This document shows positions 16,262 through 23,915 of a DNA stretch of 64,000 nucleotides, piece after piece. The position numbers were made by a program, and so were the translations under genes. Each line of letters starts with the position of its first letter. The stretch's first letter is position 1. Location: assembly GCA_902767315.1 (NCBI GenBank), contig CACXHB010000043.1, positions 1-64,000 of the forward strand, in the 5' to 3' direction. Origin of the DNA: an uncultured Eubacteriales bacterium. GTDB taxonomy: Bacteria > Bacillota > Clostridia > Christensenellales > Aristaeellaceae. Below the pieces are notes generated by a model. It ran no database searches, was not told the origin of the DNA, and saw nothing but the letters and a program-made list of their open reading frames with translations.

Positions 16262-17326
16262 ATGGCAGGAAAGAACCCTCCGTTTTCCGGAGACCATTTC
16301 GCGGATTTCTGCGAATCCATGGTGGGCCAGCCCTATTGGTACGGCACCGCCCTCTATCCCTGTACCCGCAGTCTGCTCGCCCGAAAAAGAAAACAGTATC
16401 CCGCCCATTACGCCTCGTCCCGGCAGTCCGGGTATGAAAAGGACGTGGGCAAAAAATCCATCTGCGCCGATTGCGTGGGCGGTATCAAGGGCTATTGCTG
16501 GACCGGCGGCGGCGTCGGCGTGCTGGAAAGCCTGGGCACCGGCAAGCCCTTTGAAAACCGGTATGCCTCCCACGGCTGCCCGGACCGCAGCGCCAACGGC
16601 ATGTTTTCCTATTCCAAGTCCAAGGGCATGGCCTGGGGCGAAATCTCCACCCTGCCCAATCTCCGGGGCCTGGCCCTGCACCGGGACGGGCACATGGGCT
16701 TCACCGTAGGCGACGGCTATGCCGTGGAATGGCGGGGCTTTCGCTATGGCTGCGTCAAAACGAAAATCGCCCGGCGGGACTGGACCCACTGGTGCAAGTT
16801 GCCGTTTCTCACCTATCCCGCATCGGAACCCCCGCCGCAGGAAGAATTTGCCCTGGGCGCCCGGCTGCTGCGCCGGGGCATGCGCGGAAAAGACGTGGTT
16901 CTGCTGCAACAGGCGCTGCTGGATCTGCAATACTCCTTGCCCAGGTTCGGCGCGGACGGGGATTTCGGCGGGGAAACGGAGCAGACCCTGATCCGCTTTC
17001 AAAAGGCGCGCCGCCTCTCCCCGGACGGCGTCTACGGCGAGTCCACCCACATCGCGTTGATGGCGGCATTAGGGGACCAGAGCGCCGCTTCCGGGCAGGA
17101 TGAACCCGCGGAAACGCCGAAGAAACGCCTGCTGCGGGTCGTTTCCCAGGGCGGCACAGTCAATTTGCGTGCTGGCAACGGCACGCAATATCCCCGAACG
17201 GGCACGGCCTTTCCCGGCATGGAAATGGAATGGATCGCTACGGCGGAAAACGGCTGGCATGCGGCGCTCACCGGGGGCAAGGTGGTCTGGATTTCCGGAA
17301 AATATGCCGCGAGAATAAAAACATAG
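16262..17326 (+). CDS. Peptidoglycan hydrolase: amidase-like domain, PG-binding and SH3-like domains
   Basis: 354 aa. The N-terminal part (about 5-180) resembles NlpC/CHAP-like amidases: MVGQPYWYGTALYP, a candidate Cys in SICADCVGGIKGYCW, and a candidate His in HRDGHMGFTVGDGYAVEWRG. A PG_binding_1 domain follows (about 200-262, LLRRGMRGKDVVLLQQALL...GADGDFGGETEQTLIRFQ). An SH3-like end (about 285-350) has GTVNLRAGNGTQYPRTG. No signal peptide is visible, so it may act in lysis, in sporulation, or leave by another route. The ATG at 16262 has AGGAGGTCG upstream. Confidence 0.75.
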   Translation: MAGKNPPFSGDHFADFCESMVGQPYWYGTALYPCTRSLLARKRKQYPAHYASSRQSGYEKDVGKKSICADCVGGIKGYCWTGGGVGVLESLGTGKPFENRYASHGCPDRSANGMFSYSKSKGMAWGEISTLPNLRGLALHRDGHMGFTVGDGYAVEWRGFRYGCVKTKIARRDWTHWCKLPFLTYPASEPPPQEEFALGARLLRRGMRGKDVVLLQQALLDLQYSLPRFGADGDFGGETEQTLIRFQKARRLSPDGVYGESTHIALMAALGDQSAASGQDEPAETPKKRLLRVVSQGGTVNLRAGNGTQYPRTGTAFPGMEMEWIATAENGWHAALTGGKVVWISGKYAARIKT

Positions 17327-17329
17327 CGT

Positions 17330-17358
17330 TTGACATTCCACCCGTTCCGTAATACAAT
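17330..17358 (+). promoter_or_regulatory. Sigma-A promoter of the exported protein gene
   Basis: TTGACA (17330-17335), 17-bp spacer, TACAAT (17353-17358), 28 bp before the ATG at 17386. Confidence 0.8.
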
Positions 17359-17385
17359 AGAAATATACGAATGGAGGTTGGGTAG

Positions 17386-18213
17386 ATGAAACGGATCTGT
17401 ATTTTACTGCTGGCAGCGGCAGTTTTGCTCAGCTGCACCCTTCCCACCCTGGCGGAAGAAGATATTTCCCAGCAGGCCGCCTACGAACAGGGGCAAAAGC
17501 TTCTGGCCGAGGGGCAGTACGCCGGCGCGGCCTTCCTGTTTTCCGCCATGGAGCACTATCAGGACAGCACGGAATACTATTTCTACGCCTGCGCCCGCCT
17601 TTATGAGGAACTGGGGCAGACCGAAAACGCCCGCGCCATTTACCTGGTAATGCCCTGGTTCGAGGATTGCGCCCAGCGGGCCGCCGCGCTGCAGGAAACA
17701 GAAAAAGAGCAGGCGGAATCCGCGGCGGATGCCAGCGCGTCTCAGCCGGTAATCGGCGGCGGCCTGGATACGGCTCCTGTCGAGCCCGAGGCGCAAAAAG
17801 AACCCGCGCAGGAAGAACCCCAGCGGCAATCTGCCATCGGCGGCGGCCTGGCGGAGGAATCCGTCCCCGTTCAACCGGAAGCTTCCGTGGAAAAAAACGA
17901 GAACCTGACGGCCTATCATGTCTTTTCCGGCGAAACCCCCAGCCAGTATGACGATTACGCCGCGGGGGAGGGCTATCGCGCCGTGTATTATTCCCAGCCG
18001 AATCTGGATCAGGTGAACGCCTACGAGCAGCTCTTCGAAGACCAGGGCTGGACGATCTATTCCGACAGCGACGCTACCTGGCAGCACGACGTCATGGTAG
18101 CGCCCGGGGACGAAGTGTATTTCTATATCAGCTACAATGAGTCGGAGGATGTGCTGGTGCTGATGTACGACAGCGCCATGGACTACGGCTTCGACCCGGT
18201 AGAGGGCCTGTAA
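17386..18213 (+). CDS. Exported protein of unknown function
   Basis: 275 aa. A signal peptide (MKRICILLLAAAVLLSCTLPTLAEE) could end at ALA-EE, or Cys17 (VLLSC) could be a weak lipobox. Residues about 30-110 look like a tetratricopeptide-type helical region (YEQGQKLLAEGQYAGAAFLFSAM...LYEELGQTENARAIY). A low-complexity linker holds two copies of the motif IGGGL (PVIGGGLDT and SAIGGGLAE). The C-terminal domain (about 180-275) is rich in Tyr and acidic residues. I do not recognise a family for it. It has its own promoter and a terminator. Confidence 0.75.
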   Translation: MKRICILLLAAAVLLSCTLPTLAEEDISQQAAYEQGQKLLAEGQYAGAAFLFSAMEHYQDSTEYYFYACARLYEELGQTENARAIYLVMPWFEDCAQRAAALQETEKEQAESAADASASQPVIGGGLDTAPVEPEAQKEPAQEEPQRQSAIGGGLAEESVPVQPEASVEKNENLTAYHVFSGETPSQYDDYAAGEGYRAVYYSQPNLDQVNAYEQLFEDQGWTIYSDSDATWQHDVMVAPGDEVYFYISYNESEDVLVLMYDSAMDYGFDPVEGL

Positions 18214-18229
18214 ATTTTCAAATTGCCCA

Positions 18230-18262
18230 GAGACCTGCTCAGGAAAGCAGGCCTCCCTTTTT
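18230..18262 (+). terminator. Rho-independent terminator of the exported protein gene
   Basis: GAG-CCTGCT (18230-18239) pairs with AGCAGG-CTC (18246-18255) around one A/C mismatch, followed by CCTTTTT. Confidence 0.7.
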
Positions 18263-18263
18263 G

Positions 18264-18295
18264 GCATAAAAAAGGAAGTCCTGCGCAGGACTTCC
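18264..18295 (-). terminator. Rho-independent terminator of the 6S-like RNA
   Basis: A perfect 22-bp palindrome, GGAAGTCCTGC/GCAGGACTTCC at 18274-18295, is followed on the minus strand by six T residues. Confidence 0.85.
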
Positions 18296-18490
18296 GGAAA
18301 GAATCCCGTAAATGCCGCTCACCTTTGCTTTATCACCCGCCTCTCGGCAGGGCGGAGACCTGCGGCCGCTTATTGTCTTCCACTGCAAAACGGAGGCTTG
18401 ACAGCTGCGAACCGACCCGGAATCCTTTTGATGATATGTGGGTAAAAGCATCGGCGTGACGCACACCACAGGATGTTTTCTCTTTTCAAC
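18267..18490 (-). ncRNA. ssrS: Probable 6S RNA (SsrS)
   Basis: A minus-strand RNA of about 220 nt with its own consensus promoter and terminator and no coding potential. It carries elements I associate with Firmicutes 6S RNA: CATCCTGTGGTGTGCG near the 5' end, AAGCCTCCGTTTTGC and CAATAAGCGG in the middle, and GTGATAAAGCAAAGGTGAGC near the 3' end. The segments around 18431-18452 and 18325-18345 can pair to form the long closing stem. 6S RNA binds sigma-A RNA polymerase and damps transcription in stationary phase. Assignment is by motif memory; a covariance-model search would settle it. Confidence 0.72.
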
Positions 18491-18496
18491 GTCTCT

Positions 18497-18525
18497 ATTA
18501 TATCCTCCTCGGAGCCTTCTGTCAA
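18497..18525 (-). promoter_or_regulatory. Consensus sigma-A promoter of the 6S-like RNA
   Basis: On the minus strand TTGACA (18525-18520) and TATAAT (18502-18497) with 17-bp spacing. Both hexamers are perfect, as expected for a highly expressed RNA. Predicted start near 18490. Confidence 0.85.
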
Positions 18526-18552
18526 CCGTTCCGGAAGGATTTGCCCCGGGAA

Positions 18553-19287
18553 TCAGCAAAATTCGATGCAGTGAATTTTCGGCGCGGCTCCCAGGCGAAT
18601 GGGCCACTTGCTCACGCCCACCCCGGGGGACACCAGCATCCTCACGCCGCCTTTTTCATAAATCCCGGATATGCCCTGAATCTTGCCCCGCTCCAGCCCC
18701 AGCAGATAGGGGGTGATCCCGCCCAGGCGTATCTGTCCGCCGTGGGTGTGGCCGCAGAGTATCAGCCGGGGCCGGGCCCCGAAGCCGAAATCCGGAACGC
18801 AGGGATAATGAGACAGCAAAAGATCGTAAACCCCGCGCCGCCGGGGGAAAAGTCCCCGTGCGTCGGCGCGTCCGTATTTCATCTCGTCTACGCCGCCAAC
18901 GCGCAGCACGCCGCCCCGCATTGGCAGATCCATCCGCCCATTGATCAGCACCGGAAAGGGCATTGCCTGTGCAAACGCATCTGCCGATCCAAAGGCTTCC
19001 ACGTCGTTGTTGCCGGGCACGGCGATGATTCCCATGGGATAAGTCTGCCCGCAAAAGGCCTGGGCCATGCGCCGGGCGGCGGGAATGCTTTCCGCCAGGT
19101 CGCCGCCCAGCAACAAAAGTTCCGCCCCCTGTTCCGCGCAAAGCCCGGCCAATCGATGAATATATGCCTCCGCCGTGCAGTCGCGAATGTGCAGATCCGC
19201 CGCAAAAAGCAGCCTACGCCCCCGGAGAAAGGCGGGCGCGTCGCGCAAAAGCCAATGTTCCACCGCCGGAACCGGATTCCAGCCCAA
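18553..19287 (-). CDS. Metallophosphoesterase
   Basis: About 244 aa, calcineurin-like phosphoesterase. Metal-binding blocks are FAADLHIRD, LLGGDLAES, VPGNNDVEA, LLLSHYP and CGHTHGGQIRLGG. The family includes YkuE/YaeI-type enzymes; no membrane segment is obvious. The start is uncertain: the TTG at 19287 lies 14 bp from a GAAGGG, whereas an in-frame CTG at 19293 would have 8-bp spacing. No ATG is available in frame upstream of a stop. The gene is 44 bp downstream of glpP on the same strand. Confidence 0.85.
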   Translation of the reverse strand: MGWNPVPAVEHWLLRDAPAFLRGRRLLFAADLHIRDCTAEAYIHRLAGLCAEQGAELLLLGGDLAESIPAARRMAQAFCGQTYPMGIIAVPGNNDVEAFGSADAFAQAMPFPVLINGRMDLPMRGGVLRVGGVDEMKYGRADARGLFPRRRGVYDLLLSHYPCVPDFGFGARPRLILCGHTHGGQIRLGGITPYLLGLERGKIQGISGIYEKGGVRMLVSPGVGVSKWPIRLGAAPKIHCIEFC

Positions 19288-19330
19288 ATGCAGATAAATT
19301 GCCCTTCACGCTCCTTTTCGCGCCCGTTTT

Positions 19331-19894
19331 TTACAGGTTCCACAGCCGGCTGTCGCTGACGGATACCGCCAGTGCGCCCGCCTGCAGCGCATCCAGAATT
19401 TCGCTCTTTTCGGAAATCATTCCCCCGGCGATCACGGGCTTATCCAGCGCCGCGCACAATTGCCGCACCGCCTTGGGCGCAATCCCCGGCAGCACTTCGG
19501 CCATGTCCGGGGGCGTGTTGCGCAAAAGCCGCTTGCCATGTTCGAAGGAGGGGGAGTCCATGAGAAACAGCCGCTGAATGGTAATCATGCCCAGTTCCGA
19601 GGCCCGGCGCAGGGGCTGAGGCCGGGTGGAAATCAGCCCGTCCAGCTTCAGCACCCGTGCGCACCATTCCACCGCCGCGTCATCCCGGCCCAGCCCTTCG
19701 GCCAGATCCATGTGCAAAAAGGCATATTTTCCCCTGTCGTGGGCCATGCGAATCATGTCCGGCAAAGAGAAAATGCTCCCGCCCAGGATAAAGATCGCCG
19801 CCACGCTGCTTTCCGCCGCCAGAGCCATGGCGGATTCTTCCCGCACGGAGGCGATCACCGGCCGCCGGGCCAGGGCCTGGGTAAATTCCGTCAT
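19331..19894 (-). CDS. glpP: Glycerol-3-phosphate responsive antiterminator GlpP
   Basis: 187 aa, the usual length for GlpP. The TIM-barrel family pattern is clear: RPVIASVREESAM, VAAIFILGGSI, HMDLAEGLGRD, LDGLISTRP, QRLFLMDS, VLPGIAPKAV, KPVIAGGMISEKSEI, GALAVSVSDSRLWNL. In Bacillus it binds glycerol 3-phosphate and prevents termination in glpD leader mRNA. No glpF, glpK or glpD gene is in the window. It overlaps the upstream aldo/keto reductase gene by 4 bp (ATGA). Confidence 0.92.
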   Translation of the reverse strand: MTEFTQALARRPVIASVREESAMALAAESSVAAIFILGGSIFSLPDMIRMAHDRGKYAFLHMDLAEGLGRDDAAVEWCARVLKLDGLISTRPQPLRRASELGMITIQRLFLMDSPSFEHGKRLLRNTPPDMAEVLPGIAPKAVRQLCAALDKPVIAGGMISEKSEILDALQAGALAVSVSDSRLWNL

Positions 19895-20916
19895 TCTGCG
19901 CCGTGCTCCTTCACAAATTCCCGATAGAACTTCAGCTGCGCCGGCAGGGTCTCATAGGGCTTCAGCCCGTAGGGACACTTCTTGGCGCACTGCCCGCAAT
20001 GAATGCACAAATCGATCTTCTCCATGCCCTCCTGCCACTGGGGAGTCAGCCAGTTCTTGGAGGGGGAACGGGTCAAAAGCTCCTTCATGCGGTTGGCGTT
20101 GTTGATGGGAATGCCCACGGGACAGGGCATGCAATAGCCGCAGCTGCGGCAGAAAGCGCCCTTCAGCTCTGCCCGATCCTTCTCAATTTCCGCCTGCATT
20201 TCCGCCGTCAGCTCCGGGGGATGCTCGGCGTACTTCAGAAATTCTTCGATTTCGCTGATGCGCTGCACGCCCCAGATGGGCACCGCATTTTCAAACTGGC
20301 GGATGAAGGCAAAGGGAATCCGCGCGTTGGTAATCAACCCGCCGGACATGCCCTTCATGCAGATAAAGCCCACGTTCTTTTCCTTGCACAGATTCACCAG
20401 TTCGATTTCCCGCTGGGTGCACAGGTGGTTGAAGGGATACTGCAGCGTCTCGAACAGGCCGGATTCCACGGCCTTGAAGGCGGAATCGATGGAATGACAG
20501 GTGATGCCGATGTGCCGAATCTTGCCCGCCGCCTTGGCCCGCATGGCCGCGTCGTACAGCCCGTCTTCGCCGCCGGGCATGGGGGGATTGGCCGCGTTGT
20601 GGAACTGGTAAATGTCGATGTAATCGGTCTTCAGGTTCTTCAAAGAGGTTTCCAGCTGCGCCTCCATCTCCGCGCCGGTGCGCGCGCCGGATTTGGTGGC
20701 GATGACGATGTTTTCCCGTACATGAGAAAGGGCGTAGCCGATCTTCTCCTCGGAATCGGAATAAGCCCGGGCGGTATCAAAGAAATTAATGCCGCCTTCG
20801 TAAGCCCGCAGCAGGATGTCCCGGGCGGTGTCGAAATCCACCCGCTGAATGGGCAGACAGCCCATGGCCGTGCGGGTCACCATCAGTCCGGTTTTGCCAA
20901 GCATCACTTTTTCCAC
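19891..20916 (-). CDS. Aldo/keto reductase with C-terminal 4Fe-4S domain
   Basis: 341 aa. The AKR barrel (about 1-255) has GKTGLMVTRTAMGC, INFFDTARAYSDSEEKIG, IVIATKSG and DIYQFHN. The C-terminal ferredoxin-like region has Cys clusters CRSCGYCMPCP near residue 267 and CIHCGQCAKKCP near residue 314, typical of clostridial ferredoxin-AKR fusions. Likely an electron-carrier-dependent oxidoreductase; substrate unknown. GTG start at 20916 with AAAGGAGG upstream. Together with glpP it forms a two-gene unit behind a possible attenuator. Confidence 0.9.
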   Translation of the reverse strand: MEKVMLGKTGLMVTRTAMGCLPIQRVDFDTARDILLRAYEGGINFFDTARAYSDSEEKIGYALSHVRENIVIATKSGARTGAEMEAQLETSLKNLKTDYIDIYQFHNAANPPMPGGEDGLYDAAMRAKAAGKIRHIGITCHSIDSAFKAVESGLFETLQYPFNHLCTQREIELVNLCKEKNVGFICMKGMSGGLITNARIPFAFIRQFENAVPIWGVQRISEIEEFLKYAEHPPELTAEMQAEIEKDRAELKGAFCRSCGYCMPCPVGIPINNANRMKELLTRSPSKNWLTPQWQEGMEKIDLCIHCGQCAKKCPYGLKPYETLPAQLKFYREFVKEHGAE

Positions 20917-20949
20917 GTAAGGAGCCTCCTTTTGTTCTAAAAATAGAAA

Positions 20950-20996
20950 TCCCGGATTGAACCGCCTTCTCAGCGGGATCCGGGAATTCGGTTCAA
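20950..20996 (-). promoter_or_regulatory. Possible attenuator: two mutually exclusive hairpins
   Basis: On the minus strand TTGAACCG (20996-20989) can pair with CGGTTCAA (20964-20957), and TCCCGGAT (20985-20978) with ATCCGGGA (20957-20950). The arms alternate, so the two stems compete (or form a pseudoknot). The second stem is followed by TTTCTATTTTT, a terminator shape. It lies between the ROK kinase stop and the aldo/keto reductase start. It may simply be a terminator, but the alternative stem suggests conditional read-through. Confidence 0.5.
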
Positions 20997-21001
20997 AAAT
21001 A

Positions 21002-21955
21002 TCAGGGAACCAGCAGCGCCGCGCCGATCATGCCGGTGTTGTCGCCCAATTCCGCCGGCAAAAAGTGCGCGGGATACTTCAGCTCCATCTGAGAATATCG
21101 CCGGTAGGAGGCGATAATCATGTCCACAAACCGGGGCCCAAGCTTCATCACGCCGCCGCCGTATACAAATACGTTGATGTCAAAAATCTGATACAGCGAC
21201 TGGAACATGCGGCCCAGATACTCCGCGCCCCGTTCCACCACTTCCACCGCCAGCGGGTCGTTTTCCGCAAACGCCCGGCCCACGGCCACCATGTCGATTT
21301 TCGAAAGGGTGCCGGCATAGCGCAGAATGCTGCTTTCCGCGCCCTCCTTAATGCGATTCATGGCGTATTCCGCCATGTGCGGGCCGGAGGAAATGGACTG
21401 CACGCAGCCGGTCACGCCGCATCCGCAGGGATAACCCAGGGAATCGGAAACGAACATGTGTCCGATTTCTCCGGCACAGCCGTGAATGCCCCGGTAAAGA
21501 TCGCCGTTCAGAATCAGTCCGCCGCCGATGCCGGTGGAAATGCTGACGAAAATCATATCCCGATGGCCCCGGCCCGCGCCCAGGCGATGCTCCGCCAGAG
21601 CCGCAACGTTGGAATCGTTGTCCAGCCATACGGGAATGTTCAGCCGGTTTTCCAGCATGTCCCGCACAGGTACGTTGTTCAATTGGGGAATGTCGCAGGT
21701 TTCCAGCACAAATCCCCGGTTAAAATCGATGTGAGAGGGGAAGGCCGCGCCGATGCCCCGCACTTCCTCGGGCCGGATATCCGCCCCCCGCAGAAGCTCC
21801 TGCACGTTGCTGGTCATCTGGCGCATCATCTGATCCGGGGTCAGTTCCTGATCGGTGGCCCGCTGGATGACCCGCAGAAGATTCATACGATTGTCAAAAA
21901 CACCGTACAGGATCTTGGTGCCGCCCACGTCTATGCCGATGACATATTTTTTCAT
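21002..21955 (-). CDS. ROK-family glucokinase
   Basis: 317-aa ROK kinase. IGIDVGGTKILYGV (ATP loop), WLDNDSNVAALAEHRLG (catalytic Asp), STGIGGGLIL, and the zinc motif GYPCGCGVTGCVQS, which has the CxCGxxGC form found in glucokinases. The likely reaction is glucose to glucose 6-phosphate. There is no N-terminal DNA-binding domain, so it is not a ROK repressor. The ATG at 21955 has GGAGGATA upstream and a promoter at 21994-22022. It is divergent from the MBL hydrolase. Confidence 0.88.
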   Translation of the reverse strand: MKKYVIGIDVGGTKILYGVFDNRMNLLRVIQRATDQELTPDQMMRQMTSNVQELLRGADIRPEEVRGIGAAFPSHIDFNRGFVLETCDIPQLNNVPVRDMLENRLNIPVWLDNDSNVAALAEHRLGAGRGHRDMIFVSISTGIGGGLILNGDLYRGIHGCAGEIGHMFVSDSLGYPCGCGVTGCVQSISSGPHMAEYAMNRIKEGAESSILRYAGTLSKIDMVAVGRAFAENDPLAVEVVERGAEYLGRMFQSLYQIFDINVFVYGGGVMKLGPRFVDMIIASYRRYSQMELKYPAHFLPAELGDNTGMIGAALLVP

Positions 21956-21993
21956 GACAGTATCCTCCGGTGCCTCATTGATGATTATTCCTT

Positions 21994-22022
21994 ATTGTAG
22001 CAGATAAAAATGTTAATTTCAA
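21994..22022 (-). promoter_or_regulatory. Sigma-A promoter of the ROK glucokinase gene
   Basis: On the minus strand TTGAAA (22022-22017) and TACAAT (21999-21994), 17 bp apart, 39 bp before the ATG. Confidence 0.7.
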
Positions 22023-22087
22023 CGGATGACGAAAAAAATCAGTACTGATATGATAAAATACCGGAAAAAGAGGGGGGGAATTGCTTC

Positions 22088-22921
22088 ATGGAAATTCTGT
22101 TTCTGGGCACCGCCGCGGCCACGGCCACGCCGCTGCCCTTCTGTCGCTGTCCGGCCTGTCAGGCGGGGAGAAGGGCAGGGGGCAAAAATCTCCGCAAGCG
22201 CTCCAGCGTGCTTATCGACGGCGAAATCCTCATCGACCTGGGGCCGGATTTCGCCAGCGCCTGCTTCGAATACGGCGTGTCCTCCGCGGAAATCGGCTGC
22301 CTTCTGCAAACCCATTCCCATTCGGATCACTTCGACGCGGGCCATCTCATCACCCGCATTCCGGAATACGCTACGGAAAACCCGCGGCCCATGCAAATCG
22401 TCGCCTCCGGGGCGTGCCTTGCGCATATGTCGGAAAAACTGGCCCGGGAAGAGGAGGGCGCAACCCTGCTCGCCGCCCCCTGGCGGGAAAAGCTGGGGGT
22501 GGAGATCGTCCGCGCCGCTCACGGAAACCGACTTCGGTATAAAAATTACGAAATTCTCTGTCTGGAATCCGCCCACGATCTCTCGGACGAATCCATGATG
22601 TACATCGTCCGCAAGGGAGACGCCGCCTTTTTCTACGCCTGCGATACGCCCCTTTTCACCCCGCGGACGTGGGACGCGCTGGAGAAACTGGACTTCCCCA
22701 TTACGGCGGCGGCGGTGGACCAGACCTACGGCCCCGATACCCCCGGCGGCGGTCATCTTTACGCCAATCAGGTGGCGGAAATCGCCGCAAGGCTGAAAAA
22801 CACCCGGGTCCTTGCCACCCATATTTCCCACGAAGGCACGCCGCCGCATGAGGAAATGGACGCATGGACCCGGGCGAGGGGCTATGAAACCGCCTGGGAC
22901 GGGCTCAAAATTCAGCTTTAG
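22088..22921 (+). CDS. MBL-fold metallohydrolase (PhnP-like)
   Basis: 277 aa. Starts MEILFLGTAAATATPLPFCRCPACQAGRR, with a Cys cluster like PhnP/lipoate-protein-like MBL proteins. Metal ligands lie in LLQTHSHSDHFDAGHL, CDTPLF and THISHEG. PhnP hydrolyses cyclic phosphodiesters of C-P lyase metabolism, but no phn genes are nearby, so substrate is open. It converges with the HisK-type phosphatase gene; the two stop codons share a 4-bp TTAG and there is no terminator between them. Confidence 0.85.
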   Translation: MEILFLGTAAATATPLPFCRCPACQAGRRAGGKNLRKRSSVLIDGEILIDLGPDFASACFEYGVSSAEIGCLLQTHSHSDHFDAGHLITRIPEYATENPRPMQIVASGACLAHMSEKLAREEEGATLLAAPWREKLGVEIVRAAHGNRLRYKNYEILCLESAHDLSDESMMYIVRKGDAAFFYACDTPLFTPRTWDALEKLDFPITAAAVDQTYGPDTPGGGHLYANQVAEIAARLKNTRVLATHISHEGTPPHEEMDAWTRARGYETAWDGLKIQL

Positions 22922-23745
22922 TCCAGGGGATATTCCACAAACAGGTCTTCTCCGAAGGAGCCCAGCCGCCACGCGGTGCGGAACCCGGCCTGACGCATGT
23001 ATTCGTCCACCATGTCGAATCCCGCGTCGATCTGGGTCGCCAGATGGCAGTCCGAGCCCACGATCACCCGGCCGCCCATTTCGTGCCAGCGCTTCAGATA
23101 CACGGGATCCGGGTAAGGCCGGGGCTGACCGGAACGGGCCATGCCTCCGGTGTTTACTTCCAATAGCGCGCCGGAGGCCAGAATCTGCTCCAGAGCCTGG
23201 AAGCCCGCGTCGATCACCCGGGGGTCTTCGGGGTTGTAGAGATCCCCGGTTTTGTTGGTCTTTTTGATCAGATCAAAATGAGCGAACACGTCCGGCCGGT
23301 ATTCTTCGGCGTATTTGCCGGAAAGCCGGAAAAATTCCGCTACCATCGCGCCGCCGTCTCCGCCGTATCGGGTGTCCCGCCATACCCGCAGGGCCGTGGG
23401 GTCGCCGTCCGCCGCGCAGACCTGACCGTCTTCATACAGATAATGGTTGGACCCCAGCACGTAATCGTACAGGGAACGATCTTCGTGGGCCAGGGCGTCC
23501 CGTTCGATGCCCAGATGGATGCGCATGCGGCCTTCATATTCTTTGGCCACCTTCCGCACCTGCGCAATGTAAACCGGGCGAAGCTCTTCCTTCATTTCCC
23601 AATGTCCGGGAATGTCCTGGGGCGCATGCTCGGTAAAGCCCATGGAAACAAACCCCTTTTCAAAGGCGGTCTGCGCCATCACTTCCGCGCTGGAACGCCC
23701 GTCCACAAGGTTGGTGTGGGCATGTACCGTGGAACGATTGCTCAT
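22918..23745 (-). CDS. PHP-domain phosphatase, histidinol-phosphatase (HisK/HisJ)-like
   Basis: 275-aa PHP-family protein. The metal-binding motifs are VHAHTNLVDGRSS, FTEHAP, LGIERD, GSNHYL, VFAHFDLI, EVNTGG and VGSDCH. This set matches HisK-type histidinol-phosphate phosphatases of Firmicutes; other phosphoesterase activities are possible and no his genes are in the window. The ATG at 23745 follows GGGGAGGG; an ATG at 23799 would extend it without support. Divergent from secD. Confidence 0.85.
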   Translation of the reverse strand: MSNRSTVHAHTNLVDGRSSAEVMAQTAFEKGFVSMGFTEHAPQDIPGHWEMKEELRPVYIAQVRKVAKEYEGRMRIHLGIERDALAHEDRSLYDYVLGSNHYLYEDGQVCAADGDPTALRVWRDTRYGGDGGAMVAEFFRLSGKYAEEYRPDVFAHFDLIKKTNKTGDLYNPEDPRVIDAGFQALEQILASGALLEVNTGGMARSGQPRPYPDPVYLKRWHEMGGRVIVGSDCHLATQIDAGFDMVDEYMRQAGFRTAWRLGSFGEDLFVEYPLD

Positions 23746-23825
23746 AAAAACCCTCCCCGGCGGCTGTTTTCGCCGCAAAAATTCGAAATTCGTCTTCATA
23801 ATACCCCATATTTTGCAAATAAATA

Positions 23826-23854
23826 TTGACGATTTTCGAAGATTACGTTATAAT
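23826..23854 (+). promoter_or_regulatory. Sigma-A promoter of secD
   Basis: TTGACG (23826-23831), 17-bp spacer, TATAAT (23849-23854), 62 bp before the secD ATG. Confidence 0.8.
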
Positions 23855-23915
23855 AGAATACTGTTATGATAGATGCAAAGTGGCGGTTTCCGTCACAGGC
23901 AGGGAGGACATCCGG

